DNA of 64,000 bases, taken from positions 1-64,000 of the forward strand of contig NZ_AZEU01000134.1 of assembly GCF_001435035.1 (NCBI RefSeq). Direction: 5' to 3'. Source of the stretch: Lacticaseibacillus manihotivorans DSM 13343 = JCM 12514 (GTDB taxonomy: Bacteria; Bacillota; Bacilli; Lactobacillales; Lactobacillaceae). This document shows positions 44,078 through 52,287 of the stretch, one piece after another. Made by a program: the position numbers and the translations under genes. Under the pieces are notes generated by a model, which was not told the DNA's origin, searched no databases, and saw only the letters and a list, made by a program, of their open reading frames with translations. Within the stretch, counting starts at the first letter, position 1. The number at the start of each line of letters is the position of its first letter.

Positions 44078-44656
44078 CTAATTTAGGCTAGGCAAGTCGT
44101 TGCGTTGCCAATATTTAGTGGCAAATTTTGGAACGTTATCGTCATCAAATTCTTTTACGTTTAAGGTCCTCAGCTTATTGCCTTGAATGTCAGCAGTCAT
44201 TTCTTTTGTGCTGTGAGTATTACCTCCGGCATCTTCTGTGGGATATGTAACCATAACAGAAATGTTCGAAAAGCCGTCACCTTTTGATTTTTTGAACGCC
44301 TTCCAAATAGATGCGATATCAGTATGCATCGATTTAACCGCCGACTTGTCGTCCCAGGCACTGTCTTCTTTAACGGTTACTAGAACGGTTTTAGATTTTG
44401 GATAATCATAAACACCACCTACTTCAGTGACTTTCAAATCAGGTTCATAATGTTTTAGCATCGCTTTTACAGAAGCATTGCTGTTTAATTTATAAACTTT
44501 TTTGGAAGGAGCAGGGGGTTCAGAGAATAAGTAATCAGTGCAGCTGATTGCACCCTTAGCTAGAATTAAGATTGCCACTATAAGAAGCCAAAACTTCCAA
44601 CTTTTCCAAAACGGCTTTTTAATATTTCTACGAGATATTCTAGTTTCTTGCCCCAT
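44078..44656 (-). CDS. Membrane-anchored protein of the lysogeny module
   Basis: A 192-aa protein; ATG at 44656 has GGAGG 5 bases upstream. A basic N-terminus (RISRRNIKKPFWKSWKFW) precedes one membrane helix (~residues 20-37) and a Cys; the rest (~150 aa) is probably exposed outside, beta-rich and acidic. It lies between integrase and repressor on the lysogenic strand, so it should be expressed in the lysogen. Proteins at this place are often lysogenic conversion or superinfection-exclusion factors, but I recognise no family. Confidence 0.75.
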   Translation of the reverse strand: MGQETRISRRNIKKPFWKSWKFWLLIVAILILAKGAISCTDYLFSEPPAPSKKVYKLNSNASVKAMLKHYEPDLKVTEVGGVYDYPKSKTVLVTVKEDSAWDDKSAVKSMHTDIASIWKAFKKSKGDGFSNISVMVTYPTEDAGGNTHSTKEMTADIQGNKLRTLNVKEFDDDNVPKFATKYWQRNDLPSLN

Positions 44657-44707
44657 TTTATCCTCCAAGTACTCAGCTTTTACCGTCGATCAGGTTTGGA
44701 CGTTCCA

Positions 44708-45349
44708 TTAAATGGATTCGCTAGTATCGTAGATGTATCTTCCGAGGATACGGAAGTCCTGCTCCTCGTCCTTTTTAAAGACGTATGGCTTGAAGCTGGG
44801 ATCCCAACTCATCGGCTCAAACATGACCGCGATAGATGTTTCGTGAAATTGTTTGACCGTCGCGTCTTCGTGGTCGATCATCACAGCCACAATGTCGCCG
44901 GATTCCGGTTGTATGTCCTTGCAGAAGACAGCCGTGTGTCCATTGATGATTTTGCGGTTCATGCTTTCGCCGCGAACCTTGAGCGCGAACAGATTGTCGT
45001 AACCATAGCGCTCGACGACGTCTTTTTTTACATCTAACTGGCCAATTACGTTCTGCTCGGCTAGTGTTGCTACGCCCGCCTGAATCTCGCCATAGACCGG
45101 AATCTGGACGGTTTCAGCGGCTGTGATTGGCACGGCGTTGGCGGGCATGTCATCATCAAGGCCTAGTAAGTAATCGGTCGTCACGTCAAACAACGTGGCT
45201 AGTTTTATAGTGTCCTCGCTACTAACGGCTCGTTTGCCATTTTCCCACATAGTTACTGTGCTTTGGCTGACGGACATTTTATCCGAGAGCATGGCTTGAG
45301 TCCATGAGCGTTTTTTTCTAAGTGCGGCAATGCGCTTGCCAATAGTCAT
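44708..45349 (-). CDS. CI-like repressor with S24 autoprotease domain
   Basis: A 213-aa repressor, ATG at 45349 with GGAGG ~8 bases upstream. Residues ~1-60 are an HTH_3 domain (QAMLSDKMSVSQSTVTMWE). The C-terminal half is a LexA/S24 peptidase: Ala-Gly cleavage site in EIQAGVA, Ser in VRGESMN and Lys in EDATVKQFH. DNA damage would trigger self-cleavage and induction. Divergent from the Cro-like gene. Confidence 0.95.
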   Translation of the reverse strand: MTIGKRIAALRKKRSWTQAMLSDKMSVSQSTVTMWENGKRAVSSEDTIKLATLFDVTTDYLLGLDDDMPANAVPITAAETVQIPVYGEIQAGVATLAEQNVIGQLDVKKDVVERYGYDNLFALKVRGESMNRKIINGHTAVFCKDIQPESGDIVAVMIDHEDATVKQFHETSIAVMFEPMSWDPSFKPYVFKKDEEQDFRILGRYIYDTSESI

Positions 45350-45475
45350 GTGCGTCGCCTCCAATATCATTGTAAATATTACTAATGGTGGGAGCAAATT
45401 ATTTTAAGTATTATTGCTAAAAGTGTTGCATATTACTTAGAGTGTGTTATTATTAATACATCAAGTAAAGAGGTG
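45350..45475. promoter_or_regulatory. Lysogeny switch region with divergent promoters
   Basis: 126 AT-rich bases between the repressor and Cro-like genes. On the plus strand TTGCAT and TATTAT are 16 bases apart near 45425-45452. The segment ATATTACT occurs twice (near 45375 and 45431), a candidate operator half-site for the two regulators. Confidence 0.6.
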
Positions 45476-45709
45476 ATGATGTTGAGCTTAAAAGATGTAC
45501 GCGAAAAACGCGGATACACTCAACCTGAACTTGCTGAAAAGGTTGGGGTATCACAATCCCTTATCTCTCAAATGGAACAAGGGAAAAAGAACGGTTCGGT
45601 TTCAACGAATATGAAACTGGCAACGTTTCTCGGTGTAAGTGTTGAGGCCATTTTGCATGGACCTAAATTTACACAGAGTAATAATGAGAAACAGGAGGCT
45701 AAGCGATGA
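45476..45709 (+). CDS. Cro-like HTH regulator
   Basis: A 77-aa XRE-type protein: LKDVREKRGYTQPELAEKVG and VSQSLISQMEQGKK form the HTH. The start may be ATG 45476, ATG 45479 or TTG 45482; the last is best spaced from AAAGAGGT. First gene of the lytic strand, opposite the CI-like repressor. Confidence 0.88.
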   Translation: MMLSLKDVREKRGYTQPELAEKVGVSQSLISQMEQGKKNGSVSTNMKLATFLGVSVEAILHGPKFTQSNNEKQEAKR

Positions 45710-46404
45710 ATCAACTAATTAAGGTAACGATCAACGGCAAGCACGAACAGGTAGTTTCGGCTCGCGATCTTTACAAGGGGCTCGAAGTGCAACGCCGGTT
45801 CAGTGCTTGGGTAGAACAGAACTTTAAGATGTTTTGCGAGAACGTCGATTTTACAAGTGTACTTACAAGTACGGTTGTTAATAACGGTGCCGAGCGAGAA
45901 CTTCAGGACTACGCGCTAACAATCGACATGGCGAAGAACCTAGCCCTCATGAGTAAGACCCAGAAGGGTGCCGAGTACCGAGCCTTCTTGATCGAAGTCG
46001 AACGCAAGTGGAATGACCCACAGGAAGTCATCAAACGCGGGTACGAGTATCTCAAGGATGAAAACATCCAGCTTAAGGTTGAAAACCGATCGCTCGAAGC
46101 TAAGACACAACTCATGGCACCAAAGGCTGCATACTTCGATGAATTGGTTGAGCGCAACACGCTTACCAATTTCCGCGATACGGCCAAGATGCTTGGCAAG
46201 CGTCAGAAGGAATTTATTGATTGGTTACTAGGTCGCAAATTTGTATACCGAGACAAGCATCACGCTTTGAAGCCTCATGCCGCATACGCGAACTCGTATT
46301 TCACCATTAAGGACAACAAACAAGGATACCCGCAAACGTTGATTACGCCGACGGGACGGAGCGCATTCAGTATCTTGCTTGGCGATCAGGAGGCAACCAA
46401 ATGA
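45706..46404 (+). CDS. Phage antirepressor (AntA/AntB + KilAC)
   Basis: A 232-aa protein overlapping the Cro-like gene by four bases. The N-terminal domain (SARDLYKGLEVQRRFSAWVE, LTIDMAKNLALMSKT) is AntA/AntB-like; a coiled linker follows; the C-terminal domain (LTNFRDTAKMLGKRQKEFID) is the KilAC DNA-binding domain. It can inactivate phage repressors during induction. Confidence 0.92.
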   Translation: MNQLIKVTINGKHEQVVSARDLYKGLEVQRRFSAWVEQNFKMFCENVDFTSVLTSTVVNNGAERELQDYALTIDMAKNLALMSKTQKGAEYRAFLIEVERKWNDPQEVIKRGYEYLKDENIQLKVENRSLEAKTQLMAPKAAYFDELVERNTLTNFRDTAKMLGKRQKEFIDWLLGRKFVYRDKHHALKPHAAYANSYFTIKDNKQGYPQTLITPTGRSAFSILLGDQEATK

Positions 46405-46589
46405 CCAACGAACTCAAACGTGAGCAAGTGGCCTCATGGTCGAAACGTAAGCAACTCGACTTCATCATCGAGTGGAGCGGGCGCAGTGCTCAAGCTGTCA
46501 ACGCAATGTCTGTGTTGATGGACGCCGATACCGTTGTCGATTGGGTGATGGATGTGGTAGAAGACTTCCAAGGATCTTTGACAATCTAA
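46401..46589 (+). CDS. Small phage protein of unknown function
   Basis: A 62-aa acidic helical protein overlapping the antirepressor stop by four bases (ATGA), with GGAGGCAACC upstream. No family recognised. Confidence 0.75.
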   Translation: MTNELKREQVASWSKRKQLDFIIEWSGRSAQAVNAMSVLMDADTVVDWVMDVVEDFQGSLTI

Positions 46590-46656
46590 GTGTACCGCCT
46601 GAATTTTGGGATGTCCTTGTAATCTGTACACGCCTCAACGAGAGGGGGTGAACAAA

Positions 46657-47148
46657 ATGGCAGAAGTAAACATTAAAGCCGCAATGAAGCAAGCAATTGC
46701 CCGTAGCGGCCGGCAAAACAAAGAGCTTGCTAAGACTATCGGACTATCACCACAAGGTTTGTCTAATTACCTTAACGACCCAAACCGCGACGTTCCAGTT
46801 GATCTGGTTGGTCGCTTGGCCCGCGAGCTTGGCGACTTGCAGTTTAAATACGAAGTTGGCGATTGGTGGCTGGACTTAGGGCTGGCAATTACCGGCACGA
46901 CTGTGATACCAATACCAATCGCGCTCAAGGAAGACATGGACGATGAGCAAGACGATCGCGAACAGCTTGACCGTCAAGCTAAGCGTATCTTGCGGAAGCT
47001 TCCAGAAGCGTGGTCGAAAGAAGATTTTGATTTCATCGTAAAGTACCGCAAGGAATTTAACGAAGAAATCTCATCCGAGCATCTAATGCTTGATGCCTTG
47101 GACGACTGGATCAAGCGTGCTGAAATCGCATTACAGGAGGTGAACTAA
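46657..47148 (+). CDS. Phage HTH regulator
   Basis: A 163-aa protein; ATG at 46657 follows GAGGGGGTG. Residues ~5-60 form an XRE-like HTH (KQAIARSGRQNKELAKTIGL, SPQGLSNYLNDPN). The C-terminal part is highly acidic and helical. Likely an early regulator comparable in position to CII; this is inference from position. Confidence 0.8.
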   Translation: MAEVNIKAAMKQAIARSGRQNKELAKTIGLSPQGLSNYLNDPNRDVPVDLVGRLARELGDLQFKYEVGDWWLDLGLAITGTTVIPIPIALKEDMDDEQDDREQLDRQAKRILRKLPEAWSKEDFDFIVKYRKEFNEEISSEHLMLDALDDWIKRAEIALQEVN

Positions 47149-47445
47149 ATGGACGTAGCAATCAAGCCGACCGACGATGAGCTTTTCGCATCACTGGTCG
47201 CCGAAAAGATGGTCGAGCAAATCAAGCCACTTCTACCGGATATGGTCAAGCAAGCTGTTGAAGGTTTCATGCCTCAAAAAGGTCTAAACCGTCAACAAGT
47301 TAAAGCGTTGATCAATGTCAAGGACGACATGCTCGCCAGTGAGATTATCGACCGACCAGATTTCCCAAGTTATCCGTGTGGCACACAGCGTCGCTATTGG
47401 CCGCACGCGGTAGACAAGTATCTGACCGAACACAATCTTAGCTAG
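47149..47445 (+). CDS. Small phage protein, excisionase/DUF771-like
   Basis: A 98-aa protein starting right after the preceding stop. The C-terminal half (RQQVKALINVKDDMLASEII and a closing YPCGTQRRYWPHAVDKYL) reads like the small MerR/excisionase-type HTH domain. Assignment to a named family is uncertain. Confidence 0.7.
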   Translation: MDVAIKPTDDELFASLVAEKMVEQIKPLLPDMVKQAVEGFMPQKGLNRQQVKALINVKDDMLASEIIDRPDFPSYPCGTQRRYWPHAVDKYLTEHNLS

Positions 47446-47456
47446 GAGGCAGCAGC

Positions 47457-47714
47457 ATGACCGGACTATTTATCACAGTAATGGTGATCCCATTAGGCGG
47501 TTGGGCGCTTATCAGTGTTCCGGCAGTCGGCAAGGCAATGGATCACTTCATCGTATCCCGCCCCAAACTAGCTGAGTTCTTTGGCGGCTGGGACGAAGAC
47601 ACAAAAAAAGCCCCAGCGGGCGCAACCGCGGGGACTGAAAACTTGCTTAATAACAATATTTACCCATCCATTGTATCAAATCGGCTGGGAATCCGAAAGG
47701 TGGAAACGAAATGA
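47457..47714 (+). CDS. Small phage membrane protein
   Basis: An 85-aa protein with AGGAGGCAGC before ATG. One membrane segment (~residues 3-22) and a hydrophilic tail. A GCCCC...GGGG inverted repeat lies inside the gene (near 47612-47633). Confidence 0.6.
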   Translation: MTGLFITVMVIPLGGWALISVPAVGKAMDHFIVSRPKLAEFFGGWDEDTKKAPAGATAGTENLLNNNIYPSIVSNRLGIRKVETK

Positions 47715-47965
47715 AAAAATCGTATGTATTGGTGGAAATTGAACGCAAGGACGACGGCATCGCAACCCAGTTGACCGCTGAACACGTTAGCCCTAACGAC
47801 ATGGTGGCAACCGTCGTCGGTATCGTTAATGCGATCTCACAAGAAACCGGCGACTCTACTCAAAAGATTTTTGAGAATGCGAAGCGGATGGCGTTGCTCG
47901 AAGAAATGTATCAGGGCAATGCATCACCGCTAGACATCCTCAAGGAGGTGCTCAAGCATGGTTGA
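47711..47965 (+). CDS. Small phage protein of unknown function
   Basis: An 84-aa alpha/beta protein overlapping its upstream neighbour by four bases. No family recognised. Confidence 0.7.
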   Translation: MKKSYVLVEIERKDDGIATQLTAEHVSPNDMVATVVGIVNAISQETGDSTQKIFENAKRMALLEEMYQGNASPLDILKEVLKHG

Positions 47966-48056
47966 TTGCTGGCAACCACTATACAATCCCAAGACCGACG
48001 AAGAACGTGAGGTAGAACTCGCAAAGGAGGACATTGATTATGATGCAACCATCTAG
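47958..48056 (+). CDS. Very small phage protein
   Basis: A 32-aa frame starting at ATG 47958, with AAGGAGG 9 bases upstream, overlapping both neighbours. It starts MVDCWQPLYNPKTDEERE. The ribosome site is good, so translation is plausible, but no homology is recognised. Confidence 0.5.
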   Translation: MVDCWQPLYNPKTDEEREVELAKEDIDYDATI

Positions 48057-48657
48057 CACCACTGAACCTACTTTCAATCCTGAACAATCCGAATTTGACA
48101 AGATTCGCGAAGAAATCGACCAATTCGGCGAAGCGAAGCAAGGCTTCGTAACCGACGAAGGTAAAGCCGGTTGGGCGTTTCGTGAAATGGCTAAGATCGC
48201 CCGTGAAAATCAAAAGACACGCGATCAAGCTGAGATGGCTATCAAACAAATTGAAGACTGGCGCGATGCAAAGGTCGGGAAAAACGATTCGTTTTACTCC
48301 TATCTTGAGCATGAATTGCTGGCTTACTCAGAAAATCAACGCCAAAAAGACCCGAAATATCGCCTAGATACTCCATTTGGCAAAGTTACTATTCGCACCA
48401 CTAAGACGCCAAAAGCAAAGATCACTGATGCGACTCAAGTGTTAAACTTCGTCAAAGCTAACTGGAATCCACATGTGCAAGACGAAGTTATCAAACGCAC
48501 GGAAAAAGTCGGCATCACTGATCTAAAGCCATTTATCAATATCGCTAAAGGCAAAGTTTTTGATGAAGATGGTGAAATGATTCCGGGTGTTGAAGTTGTG
48601 CCTGCTGGCGTTGAATCATCAACCGTTAAGCCGACACCGATCACGGAGGTACTGTAA
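48040..48657 (+). CDS. Gam-like host-nuclease inhibitor
   Basis: A 205-aa protein; ATG at 48040 lies 9 bases after AAAGGAGG. The block WAFREMAKIARENQKTRD and the following IEDWRDAKV and RLDTPFGKVTIRTTKTPK fit the Mu Gam-like/Gp157-like family that protects DNA ends from host exonuclease during recombination. It precedes ERF and SSB, forming a recombination cassette. Confidence 0.8.
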   Translation: MMQPSSTTEPTFNPEQSEFDKIREEIDQFGEAKQGFVTDEGKAGWAFREMAKIARENQKTRDQAEMAIKQIEDWRDAKVGKNDSFYSYLEHELLAYSENQRQKDPKYRLDTPFGKVTIRTTKTPKAKITDATQVLNFVKANWNPHVQDEVIKRTEKVGITDLKPFINIAKGKVFDEDGEMIPGVEVVPAGVESSTVKPTPITEVL

Positions 48658-49451
48658 TGGATCAGCCAAATGATAATCAAAGCTTCGAAACGTCCATGCC
48701 ATCAGAAGAATTAGTAAAAGGATTGGCAAAGTTTCGGGAACAGCTCGAACAACCTGAAAAGTCTCGCGAAGTCAATACAGGCAAGTACACGTATCGTTAT
48801 GCGACCTTGAATGACGTCATTAATGCCATTGATCACGCAATTAAAGGCACGGGGCTTTCATACCTGCAATTTCAATCAGTCGATAATCGGATGGTCAAGG
48901 TTCGCACAATCATCGTGTCCGCCGGTGATCGATTAGATACCGGTGTGGTTGAAATGGCGGCGGGTGGTAATCCGCAAGCTGTAGGATCGGCAATCACGTA
49001 TGCGCGACGTTACTCGCTGTCTACCGCTTTTGGGATTGCTCCTGACGAAGACGACGATGGGCGCGCTGCCGAAAACTCATTCGATCAAGTGCAACAACGT
49101 GGCAACCAAAATTACCAGAACAATCGGAATAACGCTCAGTCAAGCAGCCAAGAGCGAACCTACCCGCAACAGCGGCAACAAGCTCCAAGCCAACAATCAC
49201 AGAACCAAGCGCCTCAGCAACAGCAAGCTCCGCTTAAGAGCACCGACCACCCTGCACAGCCCGAGTCAATCAAAAAGTTTCAAGATCGCGTTGATACTTG
49301 GGCAAAACAGCAAGGTACGGACGCAAAAGCCGTCATGGGAATTCTATTCTCTGCTGGTAACGTTAAATTTCAAAGCTGGAAAGACTGTACCGTTGGCCAA
49401 CTTTTTGAGCTCAATATGCAAATGCAGAAGCTTGAAGGAGGTAACCAATGA
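48657..49451 (+). CDS. erf: ERF-family single-strand annealing protein
   Basis: A 264-aa protein sharing one base with the previous stop (TAATG). ERF superfamily blocks: YRYATLNDVINAIDHAIKGT, NPQAVGSAITYARRYSL and AFGIAPDEDDDG. A Gln/Asn-rich linker (~residues 150-200) precedes a small C-terminal domain. Anneals complementary strands in phage recombination or genome circularisation. Confidence 0.95.
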   Translation: MDQPNDNQSFETSMPSEELVKGLAKFREQLEQPEKSREVNTGKYTYRYATLNDVINAIDHAIKGTGLSYLQFQSVDNRMVKVRTIIVSAGDRLDTGVVEMAAGGNPQAVGSAITYARRYSLSTAFGIAPDEDDDGRAAENSFDQVQQRGNQNYQNNRNNAQSSSQERTYPQQRQQAPSQQSQNQAPQQQQAPLKSTDHPAQPESIKKFQDRVDTWAKQQGTDAKAVMGILFSAGNVKFQSWKDCTVGQLFELNMQMQKLEGGNQ

Positions 49452-49927
49452 TCAACAGCGTTTCATTAACAGGCCGCTTAACTCGTGATATTGAACTCAA
49501 ATACACTCAAAGCGGAATTGCTGTGGGTAGTTTCATCATAGCCGTGGATCGGCAATTTAGCGGTGCTAATGGCCAACGTGAAAGCGACTTTATCAGTTGT
49601 CGGATTTGGCGTAAGAGTGCCGAAAATCTTTCCAACTTTACCCATAAGGGCTCGTTAATCGGTGTCATGGGACACATCCAAACGGGTCAATACACCAATC
49701 AACAGGGTCAAACCGTTTATACAACAGACCTTATCGTTGAGAACTTCGCATTATTGGAGCCTAGATCAACGACGGACTATCGCCAACAAGGAACTCAAAC
49801 TCAGCAAGGCTATCAGCATCCGCCGCAACAGCAACAAAACGGCGATCACCAGCAACCACCGGCGGATGATCCGTTTGCAAATAATGGGCAGCCAGTCGAC
49901 ATCAGCGATGATGACCTTCCATTCTAG
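49448..49927 (+). CDS. ssb: Single-stranded DNA-binding protein
   Basis: A 159-aa SSB: OB fold from MINSVSLTGRLTRDIELKYT to ~residue 110, a Gln-rich linker and the acidic tip ending DISDDDLPF that recruits partner proteins. Overlaps erf by four bases. Confidence 0.97.
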   Translation: MINSVSLTGRLTRDIELKYTQSGIAVGSFIIAVDRQFSGANGQRESDFISCRIWRKSAENLSNFTHKGSLIGVMGHIQTGQYTNQQGQTVYTTDLIVENFALLEPRSTTDYRQQGTQTQQGYQHPPQQQQNGDHQQPPADDPFANNGQPVDISDDDLPF

Positions 49928-49980
49928 TGAGGTAACAGCATGAGCATGATACGTGATAGCGGGTAAGGAGGTGCTTGCGT

Positions 49981-50922
49981 GTGAGTACTAGCTACTTTTC
50001 GCACGACAGCAACGCCCGCAACGATGAGAAATTAATTAGGCTTCGCATGAAGCACGGCGCCGCCGGTTACGGTGTGTTCTTTATGTTATTGGAACGTCTC
50101 AGGGACGAGGCGAACTATACGAGTATCAAAGATTATAACGTCATAGCCTTTGACCTTCGCGTAGACGCCAGCTTGATAAAAGATGTGGTTGAGAACTTCG
50201 GGTTATTTGCCTTTACCGATGATGGTAAGTGTTTCTACTCCGAATCATTCAATGCTCGCATGTCCCTGATGGATGCCGCCAAAAATAAACGAGCCGCCGC
50301 CGGCAAGAAAGGCGCTGCTAAGCGTTGGGGTAACGATGCTATAGCAAAGCCATCCGAAAATAATAGCAATGCTATAGCAAAGCCAAGCGAATCTGATGGC
50401 AATAAAACTAATAAAACTAAACTAAATAAAAATAAAACAAATACTACTCGTCAGAAGTCCGCTTCGCGTACCTTCGCCGAGGATAGCGAGGAATATAAAT
50501 CTGCCTTGCATCTTTGGGGACGCATCGAAACCAACAACCCCGATGCTAAGGCGCCCGACTTGCAGAAGTGGGCTGATGAGCTACGCCTCATGCACGAACG
50601 GGATGAACGCCCTTGGGACAAAATCGGTCGCATGATCGATTGGTGCCAAGACGACGATTTCTGGCAGGCTAATATTCTTTCACCGGTTAAGCTACGCAAG
50701 CAGTATGACCAGATGGCAGCTAAGGCTAACGCGAATGCTAAGCAAGTTAAACAGCAAAGCTATGGGCGTCCACGTCGCCAAGAGGACAATCCAGCTTGGA
50801 TGCAACCGGGGTACACCCCTGAATCTAAGCCTGCGACACCAGAAGCCAAGGCAAGTATTAACGCCGGGCTAGATCAGCTAAAAGCGATGAGGGAGGCGAA
50901 AGCTAATGCAAGCACCGACTAA
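49981..50922 (+). CDS. Phage replication initiation protein (Lin1244/DUF4373-type N-domain)
   Basis: A 313-aa protein; GTG at 49981 lies 9 bases after AAGGAGG. The N-terminal ~95 residues (YFSHDSNARNDEKLIRLRMK, GYGVFFMLLERLRDE) match the replisome-organiser N-domain. A low-complexity Lys/Asn/Ser linker follows, then a C-terminal DnaD-like helical region near 180-230 with DKIGRMIDWCQDDDFW. It should bind the phage origin, which may lie in the repeat-rich linker codons (two near-identical IAKPSE segments). Confidence 0.85.
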   Translation: MSTSYFSHDSNARNDEKLIRLRMKHGAAGYGVFFMLLERLRDEANYTSIKDYNVIAFDLRVDASLIKDVVENFGLFAFTDDGKCFYSESFNARMSLMDAAKNKRAAAGKKGAAKRWGNDAIAKPSENNSNAIAKPSESDGNKTNKTKLNKNKTNTTRQKSASRTFAEDSEEYKSALHLWGRIETNNPDAKAPDLQKWADELRLMHERDERPWDKIGRMIDWCQDDDFWQANILSPVKLRKQYDQMAAKANANAKQVKQQSYGRPRRQEDNPAWMQPGYTPESKPATPEAKASINAGLDQLKAMREAKANASTD

Positions 50923-51181
50923 GGCGCAAGAGCAGCGTTGGGCGCGTGTCTTGAGCTACCTCATGTGGATGCACGCCAGTTGGCAATCGCCAACAATTCG
51001 TGAGATTGGCGCATACATGGGCTGGAGTTCTACCAGCACCACGTTTAGACACCTCACCGCGATGCTCGAACACGATTTGATCGCCCACATTCCCGACAGT
51101 CCGCGCACCTATCGCGTGACTGACAAGGGACTGGAGCTGTTAAACAAAAATGGAGGAATCAAAATTGATAGACAAGCGTGA
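50906..51181 (+). CDS. LexA-like winged-helix protein
   Basis: A 91-aa protein that is just a LexA-type DNA-binding domain (SPTIREIGAYMGWSSTSTTF, then HLTAMLEHDLIAH) without the protease part. Starts inside the previous gene. Confidence 0.8.
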   Translation: MQAPTKAQEQRWARVLSYLMWMHASWQSPTIREIGAYMGWSSTSTTFRHLTAMLEHDLIAHIPDSPRTYRVTDKGLELLNKNGGIKIDRQA

Positions 51182-51620
51182 ACGTTGTGCACTAGCACTT
51201 CAAGCATTTAAACAACACACCGGCATGAGCCAGCTAAAAATGGCTCAACAATTTCACGTCGGGCATAGCGTTATTTCGACGCTTATGCACGCCCGTATGG
51301 GAGTTTCAATCAAGACTGTAGAAATGGTAACAACACAGTGCGAACGCGCTCAATACGCCAATCTAGACAACGCCCGTGAGCGGATTCGTAACTACATCGA
51401 CGATCATGCGCCGCTTCCAGATAGCCCGTACACAGTCGCAGACTTCGCCAGAGCCATCGGCGAGCCTGCCAGAATGATTGATGACTTTTTGAGCGATGAC
51501 GAAAAACGGATGTATAAATTGCCGCTTCCAGCACTACATGTAAGTTGTAGCCTGCTTGGCATCAACTACACAAAGCTTATCAGCCCGCTTACAGCCGCAG
51601 ATTACGTGGTTACGGCATGA
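51165..51620 (+). CDS. Phage HTH protein with LISPL-type C-terminal domain
   Basis: A 151-aa protein; TTG at 51165 is 8 bases after GGAGG, while ATG 51150 lies upstream of that site. Residues ~10-50 are an HTH (SQLKMAQQFHVGHSVISTLM). The C-terminal half (RIRNYIDDH...LGINYTKLISPL) is repeated as a separate 83-aa protein at 52036. Confidence 0.75.
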   Translation: MIDKRERCALALQAFKQHTGMSQLKMAQQFHVGHSVISTLMHARMGVSIKTVEMVTTQCERAQYANLDNARERIRNYIDDHAPLPDSPYTVADFARAIGEPARMIDDFLSDDEKRMYKLPLPALHVSCSLLGINYTKLISPLTAADYVVTA

Positions 51621-52009
51621 GAGGGTATAAACCTATCCGATGCGCAAGCAAGTACCACGCACGCCCAGCCTATGCGTCTGACGGAACCAAGTGTGCCAGC
51701 CAGGCTGAGGCGAAGTATTACGACCACTTGCTATTCACACACGCGGACTTCAAGTTTCAACAGCGATTCGAGATTGTGCCGAAATTTGCCTGCAACGGGA
51801 AGCGATATGCCCATCGCGTCTACACACCTGATTTTGTGATCTACGAAGATTACAAAATAGTCAAGGTGGTGGACGTCAAGGGCGGTAACGCGACTATGAC
51901 GGCCGATGCACGGCTTCGCATGATGATGTTCATGTGGAAGTATGACACGCCGGTCACGATCGCAGAATATGATTCAAGGTCAGGTCTGTTCGTGGAGAAA
52001 CAGGCGTAA
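51617..52009 (+). CDS. DUF1064 phage nuclease-like protein
   Basis: A 130-aa protein overlapping its neighbour by four bases. CASQAEAKYYDHLL and YTPDFVIYED...KVVDVKG carry the E, PDF-D and V-x-K pattern of a PD-(D/E)xK-type fold of DUF1064, probably a Holliday-junction or similar phage endonuclease. Confidence 0.85.
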   Translation: MRGYKPIRCASKYHARPAYASDGTKCASQAEAKYYDHLLFTHADFKFQQRFEIVPKFACNGKRYAHRVYTPDFVIYEDYKIVKVVDVKGGNATMTADARLRMMMFMWKYDTPVTIAEYDSRSGLFVEKQA

Positions 52010-52035
52010 TCGTGAAATAGAAAGGACTGAAATAA

Positions 52036-52287
52036 ATGCCAGCTACACAAAGCGGTCTCAAGTTTGATTATGCAAGAGCACGAATTCAGAACTATTTAGA
52101 TGATCATGAGATTACTCGCGAGGATTTCTCAGATGAAATTCTCGTGAAGTATCCGACATTTAACAACTTCATGGCAGACGATAGCCGAAAGTTGGCGATT
52201 ACAGCGCTTGCCAAGTCCGCCCAAACCATGGGAATCACTTACGAAAAATTAATCAGTCCACTGGGACCGGAGGATTATACGCTATGA
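52036..52287 (+). CDS. Stand-alone copy of the LISPL-type domain
   Basis: An 83-aa protein homologous to the C-terminal half of the product of 51165: both have R-x-R-I-x-N-Y-(I/L)-DDH, a DFS/DFA block, an (M/F)-x-DD/SDD turn and end with Y-x-KLISPL. Function unknown; ATG follows AAAGGACTGAAATAA. Confidence 0.75.
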   Translation: MPATQSGLKFDYARARIQNYLDDHEITREDFSDEILVKYPTFNNFMADDSRKLAITALAKSAQTMGITYEKLISPLGPEDYTL

